From positions 20,490,979-20,554,978 of the forward strand of contig CM049321.1 of the NCBI GenBank assembly GCA_026874595.1: a DNA stretch of 64,000 nucleotides. Reading direction: 5' to 3'. The notes below the pieces were generated by a model that saw only the letters and a list, made by a program, of their open reading frames with translations, had not been told where the DNA came from and ran no database searches. Below are positions 25,148 to 36,876 of the stretch, in pieces (the first letter of the stretch is position 1; each line of letters begins with the position of its first letter). This DNA comes from Sipunculus nudus (taxonomy: Eukaryota; Annelida; Sipuncula; Golfingiida; Sipunculidae). Position numbers and translations under genes: made by a program.

Positions 25148-25371
25148 TATTTATCTTATTCAGATCTGGTAGTTCCCATTATTTGAATATGATTATTTAA
25201 GTATGTCTTCCATTTACCATTGTTTGAACCGATGAGTTTGATATCATGAACATGCATTTGTTAATATGCTTTCGTTTTGTGACACGGTTATATATCTATT
25301 TTACTTTAACGGTGATATATAATATAATTATGATTATATATAATAAGAACTACAATTTATTTTTATATGCC

Positions 25372-25875
25372 CGTCATATGACAGGAGTATTATGGTAAAC
25401 CCACCGTCCGTCCGTGCGTGCGCTAACTTTAAGTGTCGCCGTGATAACTTACCGGGGCTTTAAAGGATTTTAACGAAACACCATAACTATTAACCAACAG
25501 ATTATCTCGTCCGAGTTCGATTATCGGCAACATCCAGGCATATTTAATAAGGTCAGGGGTCACTTGGCTACTTTGTGGTGTCGCCACGATAACATTACTA
25601 AGAATATGAAGGGTTTTGATTAAACTCATCAGAAATTTTAATTAATAAAATATCTCGCCTAAGTTCGATTTCCAGCAAAATCCATGCTATTTAATGCGGT
25701 CAGAGGTCACCACTCTTTGGAGGTACCTTGGTGACTTACCAAAAATCCTATTGATATTTATGAAACTCATTATACATAATTACCAATAGAGTTTCTCACC
25801 TGAATTACCTTCTCGTCAAAATACACCCATATTTAATGAGGTCAGATGTCACCAGGTACACGACGGGCGTATTAT
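25372..25875. repeat. Interspersed repeat with three degenerate ~140-bp internal units
   Basis: The ends read ATGCCCGTC (left) and GACGGGCGTATTATG (right), roughly inverted. Inside, three units each carry a TCTCG..AGTTCGATT phrase, a GCATATTTAAT-type phrase and a GGTCAGAGGTCACC-type phrase. From memory this style of repeat is common in mollusc genomes. I cannot assign a named family. Confidence 0.55.
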
Positions 25876-26689
25876 GCACGTTTGCGCTCTTGTTTTAAGA
25901 AATGGTATGGGAAAGAGAATGATCCCTCCTGACCTCATATTTGGATGTATGCTCCTTCTGATTCGTTTTGTGAAAATTATGTCCATTGACAAAATAATAA
26001 TGGACCTAATTTTCTCTGTGGCTGACAGGAACCCTTTACTACATTTAGAAAATATTATTAATGAACGTGTGGAATTGAAACGAAATACCTAAGCTAAGTC
26101 CATAATACCAAATGGAAATGTATGATATATTCATAGAAAATATTAATTAGTTAACATTCTTGCTTCATCATGGGTTTTACGCATTAGTGTGGGTCATCAT
26201 TTAACATGAAAGGAATCACTTCCTGTGATTCTCCGAGGCAGAGATCTGTGTTTTCACACGTAAACTAATTTTGGAAAAGTGTTATATGGGCAGTACCATA
26301 ACATCAAACCTCTAGAACGTCTTTTTGTCAACTTGAAGCGGCATAATCAAAGTCAGTTCCCCATGGTAATTATGTCCGTGAGTTCAGTATATCAAGGCTT
26401 AAGTGATGATACACGATAATATGACGATATAATTATTGTTCATATCTAAATCTGTTATAATTACGTCTGTGGTCCCGTATTAGCATCAACGCCTACTTAC
26501 GTATTAATAGCTAAATACATCGGAAGGTTCGCATTCTGCTGGTAACAATTTGTATATCACGCTTATTTAAATGTTATATCTAACAGAGGTAAATGTGCCT
26601 TTCATATAAAATCCCCTATTTCATGTAATTACGTGTGATATATATTTCAACCTGTGTGGCGGGTGTAATATGCAAACATTATTTGTAAC

Positions 26690-29000
26690 CAGGCTGCTTG
26701 GTGTGCTTGTTTTTTATTAGTTTTTATATTAAAACTGTATTAATCTTGACCTTTGTTTTTCTTTATTCTTAGTATCTGAATTGTGAAGCGCGTGTTCCAG
26801 TAAAATCAAGTATGGTTATTCACACCCTTTTCATTCAGTCCGACTTGTAACACAAACCATTCTTTTTCTAATCCGGCCTCAGGGAGGTGGCAACGTATGA
26901 ATACTGTGATACACGTGTATTCCTTCCCGATTATTACATTCGGTAAACAGACAAATGTTGTCAAAAGCAATTACTCAGGCGTCAGGTCTACAGCTGTGGT
27001 GGATAAAACTATGGTTTTAATTATACTGCAGGCCGTTTTCCCATGGTTGTCAATGATACTAGCACGTTGTAAATTATATTTGATCAGGCATTATCTGTTA
27101 AAGGTGATGACGTTTTGTTCGGACAAAGGACATGATGTCTCCCAAACGTACTGTTCTAATTTTCACACCATAAATGCCTCTATTATATTTCATAAGAATC
27201 AGGTTACTAGTATGATTATATATCATTATATATTATCGTCCAAAACAGTACCCTTGCCTGCTGTGTTCCGGACGTTTGAGCCAGCACGTGGCTTTTGTAG
27301 AATGAAATCATATGAATGCCCGATACTCACAAATAATACTCACTATTTAGGATTTGTTTAGATGTAATAGATACGATCATGTTTTGTGGATTTTCCAGAC
27401 GGGAACACCGAAGTGTCAGTAGCCACCAAACGATGAGTGTCGCGAAAAGGTTTTAATACTAGCATCCCCGATATCCTTGTGGATTATATATAATAGTGTA
27501 ACACACGACTCAATATTTCATTGGACATGATGGTTTTCTATTAAAGGGGAACTTGACACTTTACTGGCGCCCCCTACAAATTTTAAATTCTGGTGGAATA
27601 ATATTGTTATGAGGCTACATATTTTGCCGTTTGTGAGGTTGGTTGTCATAAACAACGTCATGGCTTCAGTCCTTTTTTTAAGAAATGTATCTAGGATGAA
27701 CAATGATTGTAGGAATCCTCCTCGGAACAGTTTTATTAATTATTTTTTAACCTGTTACACATTTTGACTTATTTTTTTAAACAGAATATCACCAGAAAAG
27801 GCTCAAGGGCAGGAAAATTTCAACGGCGGTCTTGTCAACTGTCAGCTTTGACAGTTGAATTATGACAGAACAGAGCATAAACATCACCATATGATTGTGA
27901 CATTGGTAGTGTAACTCTCAAGAGATAATTAGTATATACCAATATTTTTGAGTGCTGATATAGTTTTATTTCTTTGATCTGGGCATTTTCAAACCCAATT
28001 ACATATCGTTTACGCCAGAAGCCATTTAAGTGGTGACTGGCTCTCTGTCTCAGAATCGCTAACGCCACCTCTGGGGACTTTATTAAACTAATAATCTCCA
28101 AAATCTTCATATTTTTGCTTAATATTTTAAAATTTAACCCAATTATATACACAATTTTGTCTTGAACTAAGATTGATATTTAAATCTGCATGTTTATGTG
28201 GAATATTATGACAAATCTATTTGTAAATTTTCTTTAATATGTAACTTTTGCCATGATATTTCAGTTATGATATAATAAAACCCACCACAAGTGTCCATTT
28301 TCAACTTTACACTGCAAAAATAAGCACATTGACCCCCAAAAATTATTTCATAATTTAACAAAGTATGCCATGTAGATACAATGTGCAAAATAGCTAAGAA
28401 ATGCCATCGGTAGAAAAAGTGTCAAGTTTCCCCTTAAAAATATAATTGAACACAATGTTACACTGATAAGTTCTTATGGTAAAATATTTTGAATTTGTCA
28501 CATAAATTTATCAATTTATTTTGGGTCTTACATACTTTATATACACATTTTCAGAAAGCAAGACAGGAAATTAGGATAAAATCTAATTAATAACAAGTCA
28601 TTTGACCTGTAGTCTACAGAACACTGGACGATGTTTGGCACTTTGCAAATTACAAGTTGGATTTCTATTAACAAATGTATATTATTAGTTTGTACATTTC
28701 GTATTCATTTGACAATATTTTGAGTAGTATAAGTTGGGATATCATATGAAGGACGGAGTACTAGAAATATTTTATAGCTGGTTTCCCTGGTTTATACTTA
28801 CCAGATATATGTAATGCACAGTACCGTTCATTGTCTTTCCTTTATTCCCTTTTTTAGAAGAGATTATCATAAGCAAGAGAGATGACTATGTATATAAAGT
28901 AATGGCTTAGCAAAATATGGTCATTATATTGTTTAAAGATGCCTGGTGTTGTACAGACTATCCAGCCTTGTATAGGCCTGCTTGTGGTCAGTCTCACTTT
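26690..29000. repeat. Segmental duplication, copy 1
   Basis: Collinear with 35600-38930: shared phrases include ACAGACAAATGTTGTCAAAA, GTTGTGGATAAAACTATGGT, TTTCATTGGACATG and GAGAGATGACT. Copy 1 holds a TTAA-flanked insertion (27545-28433) missing from copy 2. The 154-codon open frame at 26897-27361 is not preserved in copy 2, so I treat the block as non-coding. Confidence 0.75.
27545..28433. mobile_element. TTAA-flanked inverted-repeat element (piggyBac-style MITE)
   Basis: Left end AGGGGAACTTGACACTTT and right end AAAGTGTCAAGTTTCCCC are near-perfect inverted repeats. Each is flanked by TTAA (27541-27544 and 28434-28437). The aligned position in the paralogous block (near 37200) lacks the element, giving a natural empty site. 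TTAA target choice is typical of piggyBac-type elements. The 889 bp contain no recognisable transposase, so it is probably non-autonomous. Confidence 0.72.
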
Positions 29001-30502
29001 CGCATATAATTCATTACATCGCAGCAGGTACATCACCAGCATTATTATCTACTATCAATTACCCGTACTTTGGTAATTGGTTTTGGGCAAGCAGTTAGAT
29101 CTGATGTAAAATAGTTGTCATAATTGAATGTCTTGGTTGTACAATGTTACTGTCATACGATCTCTTTGAAGACGACATTTGGTAAAAGTGTTCTGTCTTT
29201 GAGTTGACCTTGTGTATGGGTCTGGATGACCTGGACGAACACGTTCGGGTACAAATGGTGGAATGTCTTCGGACAAATCTGGAGCATATGTATGTCGAAA
29301 ATGACGGCACTCCTTCCCTTGGTATCAGAGGAGATACGGAAAAATCACACAAATTGCGTTACGCTATTAATATATAGATCCATTATATGTATGGTGTTAT
29401 GCATTAAAATCTTATTTTTTTTCGGAAAAGTTGATTTGATGAAGGAAATCATTTTTATATGAAAATATATGATTTAGAATATCGCTATTTAAAGTTGCTC
29501 TCCGAGCCGGTTAACCCGAAATTAAAGGAACCTGTTATCCTGCGCAAAAATCGTGGTAGCATGATGATAGTATGTGGTACATTTAATGGCTGTATATATT
29601 TTTTAAATATCACGCACTCCCAAAGAGCAATCTTGTTTAAAAGCTGAGCCAATGTTTTCCGTTGAGACAGTCACTGAATTTACTAACTGACACGCACTTA
29701 TGGAAACCCATCTTTATGGGAAAAGCACCTTTACACTGACTGTTCTTGTGACATCAAATGGGAATTGAGCACTGATCATAAATTTGATTAACATAATAGA
29801 TTATGATCACACAGGGATTCAGATGATCCTTTCTAATGCTTTTAGGTATAGTTGACTGAGGAACTGACTGATGGGCTTGGTTCAAAGTAGAGGGAGCGAG
29901 TGCAGGTTTATGACCCCCCCCCCCCCCCACCGCACACACATAGTACAATGAACATCTTTCACGTTCTGATGTTAATAATACCTTTCTTTTCACTGAACAT
30001 CTTAGAGATATGTTTTATTTATATTCCATTATGCTCTCTACAAATGAGCTTTAAAACATAAACTAAATTTTAGAGTTGATTTTAATAAAGTATATGATTT
30101 ATGGAATGATTTAAATACGTTTAAGAGTATTTAATAAACAGAAGGATAGAAATGTTAAAACATCAATTTAATTTATACAAAATAGAGTGCAGCTTGTATG
30201 AATAATTGATATTCATACAATAATGTCTGTTACATTAGTTTCAGTAATTTGTATGTTAATTAATTTTTTTTTGGTACCATAAATTCTGTTATAAAAGTGA
30301 GGGTACTGAGGGTGACTTAGCTATTTATTATTTCATTTGCATGAGCTTATCAAGTTATCCATTTATTCTGGAAAAAATCGGTATTTTTTTTTATTGGGTA
30401 CAATATATAATATATATCCATATCTGTGATTTTAATAATTCATATAAAGATAAATTTCCCTGTAATTGTACATTCAGCAAAAAAAGTCGATTATTCTTTT
30501 CA
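29001..30502. other. Intergenic stretch
   Basis: AT-rich, with a poly-C run near 29913-29928. A 66-codon plus-strand frame near 29170-29370 (DDLDEHVRVQMVECL, then EHMYVEND) looks somewhat protein-like, but it has no confirmed splice sites or recognisable domain. Confidence 0.4.
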
Positions 30503-32258
30503 GCTCATCTGACTAAAAGTCACCTGAGCTATAGCGATCACTTTTTGTCCTTCGTTCGTCTATCCGTCCATCTGTCGGGCTGTCCATGTGTCCGTTAACA
30601 AGGTACAAATCTTAAACGCTGGATATAAAAATTTTAAAACGAATACCTATGGAAGTCAATTAAAATATCTGTAGAAACTTGAAATCATGACACTGTGACC
30701 TATATTTTCAGAGCAATGGGACAAGAAAATACCCCTCGAATAATTAAAAATGTGATGCAAAAGCGTCATTGTCTCGATAACTAATATAGTGAATGGCATG
30801 ATGCTTTCCTGCATATTGATCAAATAGTGTTTCATCAGTTCCCGGAGACTGTGGCCCAACCTGTTTATTTTTATTTTATCCATTTCTTTTCTCTACATTT
30901 TAGACCTTCAAATGAAGCAGTCCAAACGATAACAGGACACAAACACTAACCGTCAGATCGGAGACTTTTGATTGTACATCAAGAAGTCCTAGGCAAATCT
31001 CCTCGGAAACCTGATATTTGGCCGTCAGGATCAATATTATGCAAGCTACTGGTCGAAAACATGAATTCGAGCACCGGGAGAGTCAGACAGAAAACACATT
31101 GTATCCATTTGGCCTAGAATCTTCTAATGTGACATTCAGGGAGGTCTTGAACAAATGTCCTTGGAAACATGAAATTAGGTCACCATGACCTATATTCTGC
31201 CAGTTATAGGAAAAACATGATTTGAGCATCCTGAAAGTCAGATGGGCTCAAATTGTATCCGATAAGCCTAGAATCTTCAAACGCAACACCCGTGGAGTTT
31301 CTGCGAAAATTTTCTCAGAAACTTGAAGCTAGGTCATAGTGACCAATTTTCTGCAAGCTACTGGCTGAAAACCTGATTTGAGCAACCTGGATGTCAGATG
31401 GCACAAACAGAATCCGTTACCCCTAGAATCTTCTGTTGTTATATCCAGGGAAGTCTTGGGCATGGTTAATACATGAAATTAGGACATGATGACGTATATT
31501 CTGCAAGCGACTGGCCAGAAACATGATTTTGGACAACCGCACAGTCAGAAAATGTAACTGTTAGGCCTAGAATTTGATAACCCAAAATCCTAGGAGGTTC
31601 TGGCCAAATCTCCTTTTAAACCTGAAACTAGGTCATGGTGACCTATATTCTGCAAGTAACTGGCAAAAATATGCTAGACAGTCAGGCATGGCAAAAAAAT
31701 TTACTTATTGACCTAGAACGTTTTAATATGACATCCAAGAATGTCCTAGACACATCTTTTAAACCTGAATTTAGGTCACTGTGACCTATATTCTCTGACC
31801 TATGGCAGAAAATTTAATGTTGAGCACCCAGAAAGTCAGACCGGTAACAAATCTTAAATGTTGGCTCTAGAAATGTCTTTCTTAATATAAACGGTCGATA
31901 TTTTAATGTCTCCTTTGACATACAAAATAAGGTCATTTTGACCTATATTCTGTGAGCTGTGTGAAACTACATGATTTGAGTACCCTATAAGTCAGATGGA
32001 CACAAGTCATAGTAGTTTGACATAGAAACTTCTAACTTAATACCAGGGGAGTTCCTAGTGAATTCTTGTCGTTACCAATTTTTTAAGGACTATTGCCAAA
32101 CAAAACATGATTTATGAAAAGCACTCTGGAAATCTTTTTACCCATTGTTCAAGGTTCCTCAAGAAATATTTTTTACAAGATCATAACATCAGTAAGTAAT
32201 ACATCACTTGTATACATGTTAAATTCAGGTAAGCACAGTGACCCAATGGTCACTTGTT
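30503..32258 (+). repeat. Large interspersed element with ~155-bp tandem units
   Basis: Starts with AGCTCATCTGACTAAAAGTC and ends near GTGACCCAATGGTCACTTGT. Between them seven to nine degenerate units of about 150-160 bp each carry 'TAGGTCA..GTGACCTATATTCTGCAAG', 'CATGATTTGAGCA..CAGA' and 'CCTAGAATCTTCTAA'. From memory, elements with this head are abundant in bivalve genomes. No protein is encoded. Confidence 0.7.
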
Positions 32259-32764
32259 TTTAACTAGTACTCATGGTCATTATTATTTATATTATAATAT
32301 ATTATATATATATATATATTAAACATTATATATACTGTTTTGTATCTGACTTGCATCAAGGATATATCCTCTCAGCTTTTCAAATGCAAATAAACTTAAA
32401 AAAAGTTATATATAACAATAGAAATAAATCATTTTGCATTAGATAAGCTTTTTCAAAATTCAGCTGAGTGGCGAAATCCATGGGTCCCTTGTTCTTTATA
32501 TTTCTTCCAATGGAGAGTCTTGAAAGTACATTGATATCATTTGGATGGTGGTAAGGATGAACTGGCAATCATTTCACGAGGGCAGGGGATCTAGGGATAC
32601 CAGAATGCAGGTGATATACACGATACAAAGTATTTAAAACAATTATTTATTCATGTATTTTCCTCAAAAACCTTATAGTTATAGTCTTCATTTGCTTTAC
32701 AAGTAGTTAACCTGAACCATGTGTTAACATCAGTGGTCAGCAAAAGGCCATGGCTTAAATCATC

Positions 32765-32923
32765 ATGGCTCGGTATAATGAAAGCAAATTTTGTAGGCGA
32801 AACGATGACTACAAAGCTGTCTTAATGGAGAAATATTACATGGAGCTGGTGTTGGTGAAATATATTGAGGTAACCATAACAAGAGAAGAGCAACCACTGT
32901 CTGATTATCAGGAAGTCCAATAA
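32765..32923 (+). other. Small open frame with four YxxPhi motifs; possible tail exon
   Basis: A 52-codon frame from ATG to TAA. After an acceptor-like TTTTGTAG (ending 32796) it reads in phase 2 and contains DYKAV, YYMEL, KYIEV and DYQEV, ending PLSDYQEVQ. Four closely spaced Tyr-x-x-aliphatic motifs resemble signalling or endocytic tails. The phase matches that of the last intron of gene B, so an alternative tail exon 7.9 kb downstream is formally possible. No transcript evidence, and chance cannot be excluded. Confidence 0.25.
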
Positions 32924-33094
32924 CAAGTGTTAAATTTAACTTAAGCGTTTAAAATGTTTTTATCAAAAAAATCATATTTTCTCACGCCAGTTCCGCCGTC
33001 GTCGCAGGGTTCTTTCCAGAGAACTCCTCTAAAACCTTTGGACCAATCTTTCCAAAACCCAGCATACTTATATCCTCGCATGTGAACTTGTACA

Positions 33095-33640
33095 TAACAA
33101 ATACTAGTGGCGCCGCCTGCATTTCTTTTCATGCAATATGAATGTAATAACCCACAACTCAGGATTGGTTCAACTTATTGAGCTGAATTTGTTCATGTCC
33201 ATACATCATGGATCTCTCCACCACCACTAGATACTGGTGGCAACACTCACAACCATTTTGCGTGGTGTCCATGCATGCGCTTGCTATTAGGTCGTCTCAG
33301 TGACTGGTTCAGTGTATTGGGCTAAAACTGCGCATGTCTATAGATCTTTGATATTTCAATCTCGTACTCAAGACCTGTGGCGCCATGTGCAATTTATTTT
33401 TGTGTGGCGTGCATCCGTGGATTTGCTTATGGTGAAAATTGCTCATATCTCATGAGTGACACAATGTATTGTTCTGACATTTTGCATGTGTGTTCGTCTT
33501 GGATAGCTTTGTTGTAGACCAGACAGGTGGCGCCATCTGCTGTTCCGTTTTTATATAATACTTAAATGCACTTTTTCTCAGTAATCAATTGGTGTCTCTG
33601 CCTGACAGTTTCCGTGTTGTATCTATCTCTAGGTCTGTTT
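33095..33640. repeat. Degenerate ~145-bp tandem repeat, about four units
   Basis: The phrase GTGGCGCCATCTGC or a variant recurs near 33106, 33233, 33379 and 33528, each followed by similar 'TGCATGTCTATAGATCTTGG'-like sequence. No coding content. Confidence 0.55.
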
Positions 33641-34189
33641 TGGGTGAAAATTTGAAAATATATCATGAGTTTATCTAGCATCTCTGATGGCACAAATTAG
33701 GAGTCCTGTCATTTCAGGAACATTCAATGCCTTACTCTACCCAAGCGTCTGAGATTTGACGGATACGTGAAGTCGCTTTGTCTACTGCTCATTTTCTAGT
33801 TTAATACTCTCATATTCTTCGTCAGGATATCTTAGCACAACACTTGATATATAGAACATGACATTTAAAAACATGTCATCTAGTTTTAATTTTAATGTAA
33901 GTCAGAGGTTTTGTCTTTTAGGACATATGTAATAACTTATTGAATCTAATATAAATCATATTTCTAAAAGTGCAACTTAATTTGCAGCTTGAGGTGATTC
34001 TTGAACTGAAAATGTAGATAAAAAATAATCTCAGTAAATCATATCCTAAGATACTTTTTTTGACTAAGTTTAGGACAACTAGCATTCAGAATTAGAACCT
34101 CATGTTTCATATTTTAAAATAAATATTGAATATTATCTGAATGAAAAAAACGAATAAATATACACAGATTATTTTTATTTCTTTTATCT

Positions 34190-34830
34190 TCAAATAGAAG
34201 AGAATCTTTATTTACTTCCAGCCATGAATCGGGAGAACCATTTATTTGATTGGAGAGCCTGGCGTTGGAAAGTCAGCTATTTAAATGGTCAGGGTCAACG
34301 TGCTCTGTTAATATTAAATTCATAAGACAGCCATTAGACACGACTCTGGCAAAGTTCACGTTCTAACATCTTACAGTAAGACATCTGTATGATAACAATG
34401 AATGGTCTGCAGTTGTCAGAGAGAAGTCGTACACACAAAGACGCTACAGTAGCCGTCATTTCATCAGATCCCTCTGGCTGGTGATAGGATACAGATGCTG
34501 ACAGAATGGTAACCAGGATCTCACCTTACATCATTTACAATGTCTGACTGTGAACTCAGATCACAGACGAGAATGGCAGCGCACAGTGTCCTGCCGCCGT
34601 CACTACAAAGAAACTGTGTGAGACAAAACTACCTGACAGGACTGATGGACACAGGACAACTGTCGGTTGGTACCCGGTCGCAAATACAGACACTTGAAAT
34701 GTCACACTTTTACCTCACATCACGAAATGTGTTAGCGGTAATAGACGGCGCCCCCGAGACAATAATAAACCTGAACATGAGTAAGAAATGCTGGAGGGGC
34801 GTAACGACATGGTCAGGGTAACAATGGAAC
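34190..34830 (+). other. Unassigned stretch with a P-loop-like motif
   Basis: At 34228-34284 one frame reads GRTIYLIGEPGVGKSAI and then stops. This is a good match to a beta strand plus Walker A loop, but the frame is closed on both sides (TGA 34225, TAA 34282). A 93-codon frame at 34540-34821 follows without a recognisable domain. It could be a decayed NTPase exon or chance. Confidence 0.25.
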
Positions 34831-36026
34831 GACACAACTCAACAAACTAAAAACACCCAACCTGGAAAAAAAATGTCACGTCACGTGGTGACGACCATCA
34901 AACAGAAACTGCCAAAAACATGTCCACGCCTGGAGTTGAGATTAGCTTGAGTTTGAGATTGGCAGTGATACATTGAAATTTACACTTATTTATACTTATT
35001 ATACTTATTAAAGATACGATCCTTACACTGACAGTACAACAACAAAAGGGATTTTATCATAAACTTGAATATCATGATTAATTATTTTTTCAGAGCCATA
35101 TGGCCAGCACTACCTACTGGCAGTGGTCAATCTCTGAATGTATTGTCTGGACCAGAGATAGAGTGCGACGTTTACATATAAAAACACATACTAAATTTAA
35201 AATTATAAACTGAGGTCGACACATCTTGTCACAGGGACTGAAGTGCAGGACATTGACACTGACAGTGACAGTTAAATAACAGAGACAGGCTACATGAGAA
35301 AAACTGACAACTGGCATAACTTTTAGACGAAATTTAGTGTCAACAGAACTCGGACCTACCTTTCTCCATTAACTGATACTATAAATCCAACAGAGACTGG
35401 TAAATACATGGTTAACTCTAATTTGAGTTTTTGTTTGAAAATATATCCCGCAATTAGATATATATTTTCGAATTATGTTATTGATAATATTCAAAACGTT
35501 ATTATGGTCCAACATGAATTATAATTTATATCAAAATATGGATATTAACATTTCATGGCCGCCAGTGAAATATTGTTATATAAAATAAGTAAAATTATAT
35601 CAATTGTTTGCTTGCTTTATATTAGATTTAATATTAAAAATGGATTAATTTGACCGTTGGGGTTTTAGATTCTTAGTGTCTCAGTTGTGAAGCTCGGGTT
35701 CGCCTACAATCAACCATGGTTATACACATTTTGTTCATTCAATATAACTTGTAACATTAATCAGATATGAATTACTCTGAAAGTATTTACAATAAGAAAA
35801 CGGACAAATGTTAACAAAAGCAATTAGTCAGATCTTCAGCTGTTGTGGATAAAACTATGGTATCCATTATGCTGCAGGCCATTTTCCATGGCTATAAATA
35901 ATTATAATATTTCGAAAATGATGATGAGGTTTATTGCTTAACACAGGAAACTGTCTCTCCCAAATGTAGTGTACTAATTTTCACATCATAAATGCCCCAC
36001 TCTTGTCTTAAGAATCAGGTTACTCC

Positions 36027-36030
<4 letters not shown>

Positions 36031-36087
<57 letters not shown>
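36031..36087 (+). repeat. (TA)n microsatellite
   Basis: About 56 bp of TA at the left edge of the Penelope-like insertion. A shorter TA tract (36843-36874) lies at its right edge. Confidence 0.95.
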
Positions 36088-36089
<2 letters not shown>

Positions 36090-36150
36090 AGATTGTTACA
36101 AAACCATGGGGTTTGAAAGTGCTCAACTAATACAGGGAGCTGTAATACAT

Positions 36151-36839
36151 ATATTTCAGGACCTAAACACACTTACTTGTGTTCGACAGCTCTGTTTCGT
36201 AAGGGGCCCTCACTCGTCAGGAACACTGAGTGGTCTTGTCGGGGCTCCTTATACTTGATCCAGGGGATTTGTAGTTGGTCAGCAGGTGCTTTGACCTGCG
36301 CCTGCATGACGCTGCGATTTCATTTCTTTTGTTTAGAGTGCCAATGTAAACATTGTGTACCAAGCCACCGTAACACGTCTAGACAATCTGAGACAAGATA
36401 CCTACATTGGCCTAACAGAAAACACATTCAAAACACGCTACACGGCCCACAAATCTAGCTTCAAAAACGAGAAGAGACGAAATTCCACCACACTAAGCGA
36501 ATACATTTGGAAAATAAAGGACTTAAATGTGCAATATACCATACAATGGAAGATAATCAGCAAAGCCAGAGCGTACTCTACATCATCTAAATCATGTAAC
36601 CTTTGTTTGGAAGAAAAGTACTTTATTATTCATCGCCCCTATTAGGCACTCTAAACAAAAGAAATGAAATCGCAGCGACATGCAGGCACAGGTCAAAGCA
36701 CCTGCTGACCAACTACAAATCCCCTGGATCAAGTATGAGGAGCCCCGACAAGACCACTCAGTGTTCCTGACGAGTGAGGGCCCGTAGGGGCCCTTACTAA
36801 ACAGAGCTGTCGAACACAAGTAAGTGTGTTTAGGTCCTG

Positions 36840-36845
<6 letters not shown>
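36151..36845 (+). mobile_element. Penelope-like retroelement fragment with inverted partial copy
   Basis: The middle (36343-36645) encodes a GIY-YIG endonuclease C-terminus. The right arm (36645-36845) continues that coding region in another frame. The left arm (36151-36342) is an inverted copy of the right arm. Inverted or tandem partial copies at element ends are characteristic of Penelope-like elements. The reverse transcriptase is absent, so this is a 5'-truncated, dead insertion. It sits between TA tracts inside segmental copy 2 and is absent from copy 1. Confidence 0.78.
36343..36760 (+). pseudogene. GIY-YIG endonuclease domain of a Penelope-like element (truncated, frameshifted)
   Basis: Frame at 36343-36645 reads NIVYQATVTR, DTYIGLTENTFKTRYTAHK, SSFKNEKRRNSTTLSEYIW and CNLCLEEKYFIIHRP, matching the Penelope-type EN module: a YIG core, an Arg in TRY, and a CxxC followed by EKYFI. 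After a frameshift near HRP the expected C-terminus continues (LGTLNKRNEIAATCRHRSKH). The domain nicks target DNA for retrotransposition in intact elements. Here the upstream RT is missing and the frame is broken, so it is non-functional. Confidence 0.8.

Positions 36846-36876
<31 letters not shown>

Noticed and set aside
26897-27361. 154-codon plus-strand open frame
   Set aside because: The paralogous block at 35.8-37.0 kb does not keep the frame, there is no domain, and a mobile-element insertion in copy 2 splits it. Treated as chance.
27835-28152. 105-codon minus-strand open frame
   Set aside because: Lies inside the TTAA-flanked element, has no recognisable transposase motif and an AT-biased composition.
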